From CAZQQN01 sp964549595 (lineage in GTDB: Bacteria > Bacteroidota > Bacteroidia > CAILMK01 > CAYYUA01), in contig CAZJWK010000033.1 of the NCBI GenBank assembly GCA_964549595.1, positions 1 to 23,472 on the forward strand: a DNA stretch of 23,472 bases, written 5' to 3'. The translations under genes and the position numbers were made by a program. The notes beneath the pieces were generated by a model. It did no database searches. It saw only the letters and a program-made list of their open reading frames with translations, and was not told the DNA's origin. Positions 1-8,453 of this stretch are shown piece by piece (positions within the stretch are counted from its first letter, which is position 1; every line of letters begins with the position of its first letter).

Positions 1-290
1 TTCCCTTCAGGAGAAGGAAAGGTTTATCGTGGGAATAGTAACACGTAGTAATAAGTGGTAATAAGTAGTAATAAGGTTGTGGTAGGTTGGGCGTTGGGGG
101 ATTATGAAAAGTACGTTTGAAATACATAGAAATAAGTGGAAACACCGTTGAAATAAGGTTGATTCTGAGGGGTTGGATTCCCTTTGGGAGAAGGAAAGGT
201 TTATCGTGGGAATAGTAACACGTAGTAACAAGTGGTAATACGTAGTAATAAGGTCGTAGTACAGTTGGGCGTTGGGGAATTTGGGGAAAC
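1..290. repeat. Array of three degenerate direct repeats, non-coding
   Basis: Two well-matched copies (about 1-103 and 178-281) start with a TTCCCTT...AGAAGGAAAGG block and end in a GCGTTGGGG block, offset by 177-178 bases. Between them (about 104-177) lies a third, more diverged copy that aligns through GAAATACATAGAAATAAGTGG and AAATAAGGTTG, giving a period near 88 bases. Inside each copy is a smaller 10-base tandem of the type AGTAATAAGT. One frame stays open on the minus strand through this region, but it only translates the repeat (recurring YYHLLLR) and has no family resemblance, so I treat the region as non-coding. The array may continue beyond the left edge of the window. Confidence 0.7.
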
Positions 291-367
291 AGTAATTTTT
301 AAAGCATATTCCCAAAATTCCCTACGCAAAACCGTATTCAAGGTTCTGTAAGAAGTTTGTTAGCCCC

Positions 368-1159
368 TTACTTAACCTCCATCAGTTCCACTTCAAAAAT
401 CAGCACTTCATTCGGGCCGATTTTCCTTCCGGCTCCCCGTGCCCCATAACCCAACTCAGGAGGCACAAAAAGCTTATACTTAGCCCCTTCTTTCATCAAT
501 TGCAAACCTTCCTGCCATCCCGAAATGACACCGTTTACAGGAAATTCCGCAGGTTTCCCCCGTTTATAGGAATTATCAAATTCCTCTCCGTTTCTTAGTT
601 CGCCTTTGTAATGCACCTTTACGGTATCCTGAGCAGACGGTGAAGGACCATCACCTTTTTCCAGGACCTTGTATTGAAGACCACTTTCAGTGGTCTTCAC
701 GCCATCCTTTTGCTTGTTTTTTTTCAGAAAGGCCTGACTTTTTTCTTTGTTTTCCTTGGCCATTTGCTGTCTCTCCTGCTGACGTCCCCTTTGTTTTTGC
801 CTTCCTTGTTGGCCCTGTTCCTGTTGTTGCTTTTTCTGCATTTTTTTCTGAAAATCCCGGATGATTTGCTTTTTCCGATCCTCGGAAATGAGGGTATCCG
901 AGCTTGCAATGGCATCCCTTAACCCTTTCAAGACCATGGTATCATTGATGCCGAACCCTCCTCTATTAAAGTTCTCATGCACATTGGTCCCCAGGATATA
1001 ACTTACACTGTCCATGGTAGTATGCATGGTATCTGCTTTTTCCAATAATCCGGCATCCTTCTGAGCCTGCTGCGAAGATTGGCATCCGGTAAATGCCATA
1101 ATCCCGACTAAGCACAGGTTAACCATTCCGATTCTTACTAAACTGAATTTGACTTGCAT
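368..1159 (-). CDS. Lipoprotein FKBP-type peptidyl-prolyl cis-trans isomerase (Mip/FkpA-like)
   Basis: The 263-residue product should catalyse cis-trans isomerisation of Xaa-Pro bonds in exported proteins. It begins with a lipoprotein signal peptide ending in the lipobox AFTGC, with Cys26 as the probable lipidated residue. Residues 40-100 resemble the FKBP N-terminal dimerisation domain (SVSYILGTNV). A long charged linker follows, then a complete FKBP domain at about 155-263, with VKVHYKGEL, EFDNSYKRGKP, VISGWQEGLQLMKEG, YGARGAG and FEVELMEV. The linker at about 104-134 is unusually rich in Gln, Lys and Arg. The gene sits 46 bases downstream of rfbA on the same strand and is probably the last gene of the sugar operon, though it may be independently transcribed. 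The ATG start gives a good signal peptide; Met12 would also leave a lipobox. Confidence 0.93.
   Translation of the reverse strand: MQVKFSLVRIGMVNLCLVGIMAFTGCQSSQQAQKDAGLLEKADTMHTTMDSVSYILGTNVHENFNRGGFGINDTMVLKGLRDAIASSDTLISEDRKKQIIRDFQKKMQKKQQQEQGQQGRQKQRGRQQERQQMAKENKEKSQAFLKKNKQKDGVKTTESGLQYKVLEKGDGPSPSAQDTVKVHYKGELRNGEEFDNSYKRGKPAEFPVNGVISGWQEGLQLMKEGAKYKLFVPPELGYGARGAGRKIGPNEVLIFEVELMEVK
758..850 (-). other. Q/K/R-rich low-complexity linker inside the FKBP lipoprotein
   Basis: Residues about 104-134 of the prolyl isomerase are almost entirely Gln, Lys, Arg, Glu and Gly. They lie between the N-terminal dimerisation region and the FKBP domain, where Mip-type proteins have a long helix. The stretch is strongly charged and probably helical or disordered. 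Confidence 0.7.
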
Positions 1160-1205
1160 AAAACTTTTTTTAATGATTTAAATCTATTTAATAATTCAAT
1201 GAACC

Positions 1206-2072
1206 CTACTCGTTTTTGATAATTTCCTTCAAATACTCCCCATAACCGCTCTTTTGTAATGGTTCGGCTAATTTTTCCACTTGTGCTGCATCAATAAAGC
1301 CCTGCCGGTAAGCCACCTCCTCAATACACCCAATTTTCAGCCCTTGCCGGTTTTCTACGACATTGACAAACTGACTGGCTTGCATAAAGGATTGAAACGT
1401 TCCGGTATCCAGCCAGGCTGTGCCCCTTTGCATCACTTCCACTTCCAGTTTTCCTTCGGCCAGGTAAGCCTTATTGACATCCGTTATTTCGTATTCGCCT
1501 CTGGCTGAAGGTTTTAAATGATCCACTATATCCACTACCTGGTTATCGTAAAAATAAAGCCCGGGAATGGCATAATTGGATTTGGGTTGAGCGGGTTTTT
1601 CCTCAATGCTTATGGCCTTTTGGCTTTGGTCGAATTCAATGACCCCATAGCGTTCAGGATCAGAAACATGATAAGCAAACACGAGCCCCCCGTTGGGTTT
1701 GGATAAATTTATCAAGGTTCGTTCAAAGTCCAAGCCAAAAAATATATTATCACCAAGGATTAAAGCAACCTCCTCACGCCCAATGAATTCCCTGCCAATC
1801 GATAAAGCTTGAGCCAATCCCTTGGGTTCAGGTTGTTCAGCATATTGAAAATGGCAACCCAATTGGCTGCCATCTCCGAGAAGCCTTTCAAAATTGGGTA
1901 AATCGTAAGGTGTGGAAATAATCAGAATGTCCTTAATGCCTGCTGTCATTAAGATAGACAACGGGTAATAGATCATGGGTTTATCATAAATGGGCATGAG
2001 CTGTTTACTCATGGCAAGGGTAATCGGATGTAAACGGGTGCCGGAGCCTCCCGCTAAGACAATGCCTTTCAT
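1206..2072 (-). CDS. rfbA: Glucose-1-phosphate thymidylyltransferase
   Basis: This enzyme condenses glucose-1-phosphate with dTTP to give dTDP-glucose, the first step of dTDP-L-rhamnose and related deoxysugar synthesis. The 288-residue length is the usual size for RmlA. The N-terminal nucleotide-binding signature GGSGTRLHP (residues 8-16) is followed by KQLMPIYDKPMIYYPL. Further matches to the family are LILGDNIFFG, VIEFD, SIEEKPAQPKSNYAIPGLYFYD, and RGTAWLDTGT near the C-terminus. It starts 11 bases after the rfbB stop on the same strand, so the two are certainly co-transcribed. RfbC and RfbD, needed to finish dTDP-rhamnose, are not in the window. Confidence 0.96.
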   Translation of the reverse strand: MKGIVLAGGSGTRLHPITLAMSKQLMPIYDKPMIYYPLSILMTAGIKDILIISTPYDLPNFERLLGDGSQLGCHFQYAEQPEPKGLAQALSIGREFIGREEVALILGDNIFFGLDFERTLINLSKPNGGLVFAYHVSDPERYGVIEFDQSQKAISIEEKPAQPKSNYAIPGLYFYDNQVVDIVDHLKPSARGEYEITDVNKAYLAEGKLEVEVMQRGTAWLDTGTFQSFMQASQFVNVVENRQGLKIGCIEEVAYRQGFIDAAQVEKLAEPLQKSGYGEYLKEIIKNE

Positions 2073-2083
2073 AAAATCACTGT

Positions 2084-3148
2084 TTACCTTTTGTCATATT
2101 GGGCCTCATAATATTCCTGGTAAGCACCGGAAGTAACGTTTTCAAGCCACTCCTCGTTTTCCAGGTACCAATCTATGGTTTTGCTTAAACCCTCTTCAAA
2201 AGTAACCGTGGGTTCCCATCCCAATGTTTTCTCAATTTTGGAGGAATCAATGGCATATCGCTTGTCATGGCCTGCTCGGTCCTTGACAAATGTGATCAAA
2301 GTTTCGGATTCCCCCTCCCTCCTGCCTAATTTTTCATCCATTAGCCGACAAAGGGTCCTGACCAAATCAATGTTTTTCCACTCGTTTTTACCGCCAACCG
2401 CATAAGTCTCACCAATGCCGCCGTTTTCGCAAACCCGTGCAATGGCCTTGACGTGATCCTCTACATAAAGCCAATCCCGGATATTCAAACCTTCACCATA
2501 AACGGGTAACGGTTTCCGGTTTTTAATGTTATTGATCATCAAGGGAATTAACTTTTCCGGGAATTGATAAGGGCCATAATTATTGGAACAATTCACTATT
2601 TTAGCGGGCAAATTAAAGGTGTGGTAATATGAACGCACCATGTGATCAGAACTGGCTTTGGAAGCGGAATAGGGAGAACGCGGATCATAAGGGGTTTTTT
2701 CGTTGAAATACCCCTCATCCCCTAAAGAGCCGAATACCTCATCAGTTGAGACATGGAGAAATACATACTGCTCCGGTTGATTCAAATCCCAGTAGTTACT
2801 TGCTGCATTCAGCAAATTGGTGGTGCCCAATACATTGGTTCGCACAAACGCATCAGGGTTCATGATAGAGCGATCCACATGAGATTCAGCCGCCAGATGA
2901 ATCACCGTATCAAAGGAATATTTCTTAAAACAATCAAAAACTTCGGTTTCTTCAGCAATATCCCCCTTTATGAAATGGTAATTCTGGGCACTTTCCACAT
3001 CCTTTAGGTTTTCCAGGTTACCGGCATAGGTTAATTTATCCAGGTTAAAAATTTCGGCTTCCGGGTAATTCCGAACCCAGTGGCGAACCGCATGAGAACC
3101 TATAAATCCGGCTCCTCCGGTGATCAATATTTTTTTTCCTAAAGGCAT
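2084..3148 (-). CDS. rfbB: dTDP-glucose 4,6-dehydratase
   Basis: A 354-residue extended short-chain dehydrogenase that converts dTDP-glucose to dTDP-4-keto-6-deoxyglucose using bound NAD. The Rossmann motif GGAGFIG is at residues 11-17. The active-site triplet Thr135-Asp136-Glu137 (HVSTDEVFG) is the mark of 4,6-dehydratases, and the catalytic Tyr160-xxx-Lys164 is in SPYSASKASSDH. RmlB-typical segments NNYGPYQFPEKLIPL and GLNIRDWLYVEDH are also present. It lies 9 bases downstream of galE and 11 bases upstream of rfbA, supplying the next step after RfbA. Length and motifs are entirely standard. Confidence 0.97.
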   Translation of the reverse strand: MPLGKKILITGGAGFIGSHAVRHWVRNYPEAEIFNLDKLTYAGNLENLKDVESAQNYHFIKGDIAEETEVFDCFKKYSFDTVIHLAAESHVDRSIMNPDAFVRTNVLGTTNLLNAASNYWDLNQPEQYVFLHVSTDEVFGSLGDEGYFNEKTPYDPRSPYSASKASSDHMVRSYYHTFNLPAKIVNCSNNYGPYQFPEKLIPLMINNIKNRKPLPVYGEGLNIRDWLYVEDHVKAIARVCENGGIGETYAVGGKNEWKNIDLVRTLCRLMDEKLGRREGESETLITFVKDRAGHDKRYAIDSSKIEKTLGWEPTVTFEEGLSKTIDWYLENEEWLENVTSGAYQEYYEAQYDKR

Positions 3149-3157
3149 AAATAGACT

Positions 3158-4201
3158 TTATAGTGAATTTGCTTTTTCCTGATTTAAGGCTTTTTCCCAT
3201 GCCCAGGCTGATGCCATCATATCCTCAAGTGTTTTCTCGGCTTTCCAGCCCAGGATTTCATTCGCTTTTTTCGTATCCGCATACACTTTCACCACATCAC
3301 CAGGCCTGCGTGGGCCAACCTTGTAAGGGACCTGAACACCGGTAACCTTTTCAAAAGTCTGAATCACATCAAAAACCGAGTAACCCTCCCCGGTTCCCAG
3401 ATTGAACACTTCAAACCGGTGTTGATTTTGATTCTCAATCAGTCGTTCCATAGCGGTAACATGCGCTTTAGCCACATCGACCACGTGTATGTAATCCCTG
3501 ATACAGGTACCATCCGGCGTAGGATAATCATCCCCAAAAACGGTTAATTGGTCCCTCTTGCCAATGGCAGTTTGAGTAAGGAAGGGAACCAGGTTTTCCG
3601 GTTTACCCAGAGGCCATTCCCCGATCAAAGCAGATTCATGAGCCCCTATGGGGTTAAAATAACGTAGGGAAATCACCTTTAGATCTCCATTGGCATGAGT
3701 GGTATCAGCCAGAATGTCTTCCCCCATGTGCTTGGTATTCCCATAAGGCGATTCAGCTTTCTGAATAGGGGCATCTTCTGAAACCGGTACTTCTTCCGGC
3801 TCCCCGTAAACGGTACAGGAGGAAGAAAATACCATGGAAGGAACTTGGAAATCCCCCATCAGGTCCAGGAGATTTAGTAAAGAATCCAGGTTATTCCGGT
3901 AGTATTTAAGGGGTTTTTCGACAGACTCACCGACTTGTTTTAGGGCAGCAAAATGAATGACTGCATCCAGCTCCGGGTTTTCTTTGAAAAAATCCGAAAG
4001 TTTCCTGAAATCACACAGGTCGAATTGATAAAAAGCAGGCCTTTTACCGGTAATTTGGGCTATCCGGTCAACGACTTCCCCATAAGCATTGGAAAGGTCA
4101 TCAATGACTACGACCTCAAAACCCGCATTTTGTAATTCCACAACGGTATGCGAGCCTATAAAGCCTGCACCACCAGTGACTAATACTTTTTTAGCTTTCA
4201 T
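3158..4201 (-). CDS. galE: UDP-glucose 4-epimerase
   Basis: A 347-residue NAD-dependent epimerase that interconverts UDP-glucose and UDP-galactose. It shows GGAGFIGSH at residues 10-18, the catalytic-loop FSSSCTVYG (Ser/Thr at 126-130), and Tyr153-xxx-Lys157 in SPYGNTKHMGE. GalE-specific segments LRYFNPIGAH, PNNL-like PENLVPF, TPDGTCIRDYIHVVD and GTGEGYSV are present. The length matches bacterial GalE. Only 3 bases separate it from the upstream acetyltransferase and 9 from rfbB, so it is embedded in the nucleotide-sugar operon rather than a Leloir galactose operon, which suggests a role in glycan precursor supply. Substrate could include the N-acetylated sugars; this cannot be told from sequence here. 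Confidence 0.95.
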   Translation of the reverse strand: MKAKKVLVTGGAGFIGSHTVVELQNAGFEVVVIDDLSNAYGEVVDRIAQITGKRPAFYQFDLCDFRKLSDFFKENPELDAVIHFAALKQVGESVEKPLKYYRNNLDSLLNLLDLMGDFQVPSMVFSSSCTVYGEPEEVPVSEDAPIQKAESPYGNTKHMGEDILADTTHANGDLKVISLRYFNPIGAHESALIGEWPLGKPENLVPFLTQTAIGKRDQLTVFGDDYPTPDGTCIRDYIHVVDVAKAHVTAMERLIENQNQHRFEVFNLGTGEGYSVFDVIQTFEKVTGVQVPYKVGPRRPGDVVKVYADTKKANEILGWKAEKTLEDMMASAWAWEKALNQEKANSL

Positions 4202-4204
4202 AGC

Positions 4205-4777
4205 TCAATCGATCCGTTCTACCCGGTCTTTTTTCAATTGGTACAATTGCCCGCTTTCCGGACATTTTGCCTGATTTTCACTGTCAAAATTCAAACGGTG
4301 ACCATATTCGCTCATCCATCCGGTATGCTTGGCAGGGTTGCCTAAAAATAAAGCATAATCAGGCACATTATAAGTAACAACAGCCCCGGCTCCCACAAAA
4401 GCATATTGGCCTATGGTAAGGCCACAAATTATGGTAGCATTGGCACCAATGGTAGCGCCTTTTTTTACCAATGTCGTTTCCAACTGGTCGCTCCGTTGAA
4501 TAGCGCTTCTCGGGTTTTTGATGTTCGTAAAAACCATGGACGGTCCCAGAAAAACCTCATCCTCGCAAGTTACGCCTGCGTAAACCGAAACATTGTTCTG
4601 GATTTTAACCTGGTTGCCGATCTGTACTTCCTTCCCCACAAACACATTCTGACCCAAATTACAATATTTACCTATGGCGGCATTTGGCATAATATGGGAA
4701 AAATGCCAGATGTTGGTTTTTTCGCCAATATGCACGCCCTCGTCCACAACAGCTGTTTGGTGAATAAAATACCCCAT
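4205..4777 (-). CDS. WbpD-like sugar-nucleotide N-acetyltransferase (left-handed beta-helix)
   Basis: The 190-residue protein is built of hexapeptide repeats typical of left-handed beta-helix acyltransferases (IGKYCNLGQNVFVG, VKIQNNVSVYAGV, GATIGANATIICGLTIG, AFVGAGAVVTYNVPDYAL). It most resembles WbpD/WlbB, which acetylates the 3-amino group of UDP-GlcNAc(3NH2)A with acetyl-CoA; signature segments are IWHFSHIM, EDEVFLGPSMVFTN, NPRSAIQR and GNPAKHTGWMS. A FdtC-like role on a dTDP-3-amino-deoxysugar is an alternative, and would fit the presence of RfbA and RfbB. The likely partner is the aminotransferase at the head of the operon. Beyond the helix, the C-terminal 35 residues are polar and include a Cys (NQAKCPESGQ). 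Confidence 0.88.
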   Translation of the reverse strand: MGYFIHQTAVVDEGVHIGEKTNIWHFSHIMPNAAIGKYCNLGQNVFVGKEVQIGNQVKIQNNVSVYAGVTCEDEVFLGPSMVFTNIKNPRSAIQRSDQLETTLVKKGATIGANATIICGLTIGQYAFVGAGAVVTYNVPDYALFLGNPAKHTGWMSEYGHRLNFDSENQAKCPESGQLYQLKKDRVERID

Positions 4778-4785
4778 ATTAACCG

Positions 4786-5778
4786 TTAAGTATTTACCTG
4801 CGGAGCAAATTCCGGAAATTGCTGAAAGTAGTCGAGGGTAGATTTTAACCCATCATAGCGATGCACTTTGGGTTCCCAGTCCAGTAACTCCTTTGCCAGC
4901 GTAATATCAGGTTGCCTTTGCTTTGGATCATTTTCCGGGAGGGGTTTGTAAATAATTTTGGATGAGGAGCCTGTCAGTTCAATGACTTCCTCTGCAAATG
5001 CTTTAATGGTTATTTCCCTGGGATTTCCGATGTTAACCGGTTTGGCATAATTGCTCATCAAAAGCCGGTAAATACCTTCTACAAGATCATCCACGTAACA
5101 AAAAGACCGTGTTTGACTACCATCTCCGTAAACCGAAAGGTCTTCTCCCCTTAATGCTTGGCCAATGAAAGTTGGTAGCGCCCTGCCATCCTCCAAACGC
5201 ATCCTTGGACCGTATGTGTTAAAAATCCGGGCAATACGCGTATCTATCCCGTGATATTGGTGATAAGCCATGGTAAGGGCTTCCTGAAATCGCTTGGCCT
5301 CATCGTAAACGCCCCTTGGCCCAATCGGATTGACATGCCCCCAATAACCTTCATTTTGAGGGTGGACCTGCGGATCTCCATATACTTCGGAGGTGGAAGC
5401 CACAAGGATCCGGGTGTTTTTGCTTTTGGCCAAACCCAACAAGTTATGCGTACCCAGCGAACCCACTTTCATGGTTTGTATCGGCATTTTCAAATAATCC
5501 ACCGGACTGGCCGGTGAGGCAAAATGAAGGATATAATCCAAATGGCCGGGTACATGCACAAACTTGGTCACATCATGGTTATAAAACTCAAAATTTTCCA
5601 GCTTCAGAAGATCTTCAATGTTAGAAAGCGCCCCGGTTAACATGTTATCCATGCCAATGACATAGTAACCCTCGTCAATGAACCGGTGGCAAAGATGGGA
5701 GCCAATAAAACCGGCTGCACCGGTAATCAAAATGCGGTTACGATCGTGGCCTTTGTATTGTTTGCTATTTTGTGACAA
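4786..5778 (-). CDS. UDP-glucuronate decarboxylase (UDP-xylose synthase)
   Basis: A 330-residue extended SDR enzyme expected to oxidise and decarboxylate UDP-glucuronate to UDP-xylose with NAD. The Rossmann motif GAAGFIGSH is at residues 20-28. The active-site Thr-Ser-Glu (ASTSEVYGDP, residues 127-135) and Tyr158-xxx-Lys162 (RGVYDEAKRFQEA) are those of UXS. So are NPIGPRG, RIFNTYGPRM and DGSQTRSFCYVDDLVEG. The gene starts a single base before the ugd stop, so it directly uses the product of the enzyme encoded just upstream; this pairing is strong context for UDP-GlcA as substrate. Length is typical of stand-alone bacterial UXS. Confidence 0.93.
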   Translation of the reverse strand: MSQNSKQYKGHDRNRILITGAAGFIGSHLCHRFIDEGYYVIGMDNMLTGALSNIEDLLKLENFEFYNHDVTKFVHVPGHLDYILHFASPASPVDYLKMPIQTMKVGSLGTHNLLGLAKSKNTRILVASTSEVYGDPQVHPQNEGYWGHVNPIGPRGVYDEAKRFQEALTMAYHQYHGIDTRIARIFNTYGPRMRLEDGRALPTFIGQALRGEDLSVYGDGSQTRSFCYVDDLVEGIYRLLMSNYAKPVNIGNPREITIKAFAEEVIELTGSSSKIIYKPLPENDPKQRQPDITLAKELLDWEPKVHRYDGLKSTLDYFQQFPEFAPQVNT

Positions 5779-5779
5779 T

Positions 5780-7111
5780 TTAAGCCAGGTTTTTGGATTC
5801 CACTTTCTTAGTGATGCGTCCTATGGATTCATAATGAAAACCTTTTTCTTCCATATAATCCGGATTATAGATATTCCGGCCATCAAAAATAACCGGGTTT
5901 TTCATGAGTTTCTTCACCTTATCAAAGTCGGGGTTCCTGAAAACAGGCCATTCCGTAACCAAGAGCAAAGCTTCCGCTCCTTCCAGGATATCCATTGGGT
6001 AGTCCCCATATTCAATTTTATCACCCAGGGTATCATGGACATTATCCATGGCTTCGGGATCGTAGGCTTTGACCCGGGCACCCAATTTTAAGAGCTCCTC
6101 AACAAGGTAAAGGGCCGGTGCTTCCCGTATGTCATCCGTATCCGGCTTAAAGGCTAATCCCCAAATGGCTATGGTTTTACCGGCCAGGTCACCATTGAAA
6201 TAATTTTGAAGCTTAGGGATCAGTATGGTTTTTTGTTTTTCATTAATGTTCATCACCGAATTGAGGATCTGGAAATCATAAGCATTTTCATTGGCTGTTC
6301 TGGACAAGGCCTCCACATCTTTAGGGAAACAACTTCCCCCGAAACCAATGCCCGGAAAAAGAAACCGCTTACCAATCCGGTCATCCGTGCCAATGCCTTT
6401 GCGTATGGCATCGACATTGGCCCCTACCTTTTCGCAAAGGTTGGCAATTTCATTCATGAACGTAATCTTAGTAGCCAAAAAGGCATTGGCTGCATATTTG
6501 GTCATTTCAGCGGAACGTTCATCCATGAAAATAATGGGGTTCCCCTGTCGGATGAAGGGTTGATAAAGGGTATCCATGATTTCACGGGCCTTATCAGATT
6601 CAGTGCCAATGACCACCCGGTCCGGCTTCATGAAATCATCCACGGCATGGCCTTCTCGCAGAAATTCCGGGTTGGAAACCACGTCAAAGGCTACCTCACA
6701 ATTCCTGGCTATGGTATCCTGTACCTTGTCAGCCGTACCCACAGGTACCGTACTCTTATCCACGATAACGGTATATTCCTCCAAAAGCGGGCCCAGATCA
6801 GATGCTACCTTCAAGACGTATTGCAAATCGGCTGAACCATCCTCACCCGGTGGAGTGGGTAGGGCCAGAAAAATGACCTTGGCATCCTTCACCCCTTCTT
6901 CCAGGCTTGTTGTAAATTTTAACCGCTCTTGCTCTATGTTTCGTGAGAACAACGTCTCCAGGCCGGGTTCGTAAATGGGTATTTCCCCGCCTTTCATTTT
7001 ACGGACCTTTTCTTCGTCAATGTCCACGCAGGTAACGTTATTGCCCGTTTCGGCGAAACAAGTGCCGGTAACCAAACCAACGTAGCCGGTACCTATTACT
7101 GCAATTTTCAT
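5780..7111 (-). CDS. ugd: UDP-glucose 6-dehydrogenase
   Basis: The 443-residue product oxidises UDP-glucose to UDP-glucuronate with two NAD+. The N-terminal NAD-binding motif is GTGYVGL (residues 7-13). The catalytic Cys261 lies in GFGGSCFPKD, and the conserved Lys/Asn segment is TKYAANAFLATKI (about 204-216). FLREGHAVDDFMKPDRVVIG and FKPDTDDIREAP place it with true UDP-glucose dehydrogenases rather than the UDP-GlcNAc/ManNAc (WbpA/WecC) type. It is the second gene of the operon, 15 bases after the aminotransferase, and feeds the UDP-glucuronate decarboxylase that follows. Confidence 0.95.
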   Translation of the reverse strand: MKIAVIGTGYVGLVTGTCFAETGNNVTCVDIDEEKVRKMKGGEIPIYEPGLETLFSRNIEQERLKFTTSLEEGVKDAKVIFLALPTPPGEDGSADLQYVLKVASDLGPLLEEYTVIVDKSTVPVGTADKVQDTIARNCEVAFDVVSNPEFLREGHAVDDFMKPDRVVIGTESDKAREIMDTLYQPFIRQGNPIIFMDERSAEMTKYAANAFLATKITFMNEIANLCEKVGANVDAIRKGIGTDDRIGKRFLFPGIGFGGSCFPKDVEALSRTANENAYDFQILNSVMNINEKQKTILIPKLQNYFNGDLAGKTIAIWGLAFKPDTDDIREAPALYLVEELLKLGARVKAYDPEAMDNVHDTLGDKIEYGDYPMDILEGAEALLLVTEWPVFRNPDFDKVKKLMKNPVIFDGRNIYNPDYMEEKGFHYESIGRITKKVESKNLA

Positions 7112-7126
7112 GGTCTTTATAGGTTT

Positions 7127-8293
7127 TTAATTTGTCGGGTTTTTCTTGTTGTTTTGAATCAAATTTTCTTTTTCCGTTAACGCCAGAAGCTTTTTGCCTA
7201 TGTAATCTATATCGGCATTTGCCAACTCTGGATACATCGGCAAAGATAAAACCTGTCGGCTAATTGCAAGGGACATTTTCAAATGATTGTTTTCGTTGCC
7301 ACTATCGCGATAAGCGGGTTGTTCATGCAAAGCGAACGGATAAAACACTTTTGAAGGGATGCCTGCTTCTTCCAGGTGCTGTTGTAAGGAATCACGATTA
7401 CCTTCTAAAACCTGTATACTGTATTGCTGGAAAACATGGGTCGAATCCCCGACCCGGTGAGGGCCTTTTAGCCCATCAATCTGATTGAGCCACTCATCGT
7501 ATCGGCTGGCTACTGCCTGCCGTTTTTGGTTAAATTCATCCAGATAGGGTAATTTCACATTTAAAATTGCTGCTTGCAGGGTGTCCAGTCTTGAATTCAT
7601 GCCCAAATACGCATGCTCGTGTTTCGCCTTTATGCCATGTTGCTTAAGCGATCGTAGTTTGGCAGCCAACCCAGCATCATTGCTAAAAATAGCCCCGCCA
7701 TCCCCCATGGATCCCAGGTTTTTTACCGGGAAAAATGAGGTACATCCCATATGACCGATCGATCCGGCTTTAACCCATTGCTCGTTGTAATAAGCATCGG
7801 CACCCAGTGCCTGGGCGACATCTTCTATCACGTAAAGGTGGTATTTATTGGCTATGGCCATAATGGATTCCATAGGCGCACATTGCCCGAATAAGTGGAC
7901 AGGTATTATGGCTTGGGTATTCTCCGTTATGGACTCCTCCATAAGCCTGGGGTCCATATTAAAAGTATGGGGATCAATATCCACAAAGACGGGCTTCAAA
8001 CCCAGTATTTTGGGGGCTTCTGCGGTAGAGACGAAGGTAAAATCCGGGACAATGACCTCGCTGCCTGCCGGAAGTTTCAGCGCCATTAAAGCAAGGGTGA
8101 GGGCATCTGTTCCATTTCCGCAACCTATCGCTTCTGGTACCCCAAGGTAATCCGCCAGGGCATTTTCAAATTCCCCGACCTGGGGACCATTGATGAACCG
8201 GCCGGAATCCATAACTTCCTGTATTGCTTGATCAAGTTCATTTTGCAATGGCGCGTGTTGCGCACCAAGGTCCACCAAGGGAATTGACGCCAT
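7127..8293 (-). CDS. DegT/DnrJ/EryC1/StrS sugar aminotransferase (WbpE-like)
   Basis: A 388-residue PLP-dependent enzyme that would transfer an amino group from glutamate to a nucleotide-linked keto-sugar. The internal aldimine lysine is Lys191 in SFFPVKNLGSMGDGGA; the PLP-contacting Asp158 and Gln161 are in IEDVAQALGA; GCGNGTDAL (58-66) binds phosphate. Similarity is closest to WbpE, with PVHLFGQCAPMESI and NSRLDTLQAAIL. It is the first gene of the minus-strand sugar operon, preceded by a TAnnTTTG promoter element about 35 bases upstream. Its natural partner is probably the WbpD-like acetyltransferase. The enzyme that makes the 3-keto substrate (WbpB-type oxidase or FdtA-type isomerase) is absent here. 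Confidence 0.92.
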   Translation of the reverse strand: MASIPLVDLGAQHAPLQNELDQAIQEVMDSGRFINGPQVGEFENALADYLGVPEAIGCGNGTDALTLALMALKLPAGSEVIVPDFTFVSTAEAPKILGLKPVFVDIDPHTFNMDPRLMEESITENTQAIIPVHLFGQCAPMESIMAIANKYHLYVIEDVAQALGADAYYNEQWVKAGSIGHMGCTSFFPVKNLGSMGDGGAIFSNDAGLAAKLRSLKQHGIKAKHEHAYLGMNSRLDTLQAAILNVKLPYLDEFNQKRQAVASRYDEWLNQIDGLKGPHRVGDSTHVFQQYSIQVLEGNRDSLQQHLEEAGIPSKVFYPFALHEQPAYRDSGNENNHLKMSLAISRQVLSLPMYPELANADIDYIGKKLLALTEKENLIQNNKKNPTN

Positions 8294-8326
8294 TCAACCA
8301 ATTTTTGGCCTTTCTAAAAACCATTG

Positions 8327-8334
8327 CAAATATA
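8327..8334 (-). promoter_or_regulatory. Bacteroidota -7 promoter element for the sugar operon
   Basis: On the minus strand this reads TATATTTG, an exact match to TAnnTTTG, about 35 bases upstream of the aminotransferase ATG. No clear -33 TTG-type box is visible at the usual spacing. Confidence 0.55.
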
Positions 8335-8453
8335 AGCAAGCCATTGGTAAAATGGGTGTCATTGTTATCAATGGGTAATCTTCTGGCCAAAACAAAGGCA
8401 ATCAGATAGGTTAGACTTCCCTTAATTCGTTACCCTTGAAATTATCGTTTTCC

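Noticed and set aside
1..290. Left repeats as a CRISPR array
   Set aside because: The repeats are long, diverged and directly abutting, with no uniform short repeats or unique spacers and no cas genes nearby.
7..315. Open minus-strand frame of about 100 codons across the left repeats
   Set aside because: It simply translates the repeat array, with recurring YYHLLLR segments, and has no recognisable domain or ribosome-binding site.
6206..6835. Plus-strand frame of about 209 codons opposite ugd
   Set aside because: It is a shadow of the well-supported ugd gene; no domain or promoter supports it.
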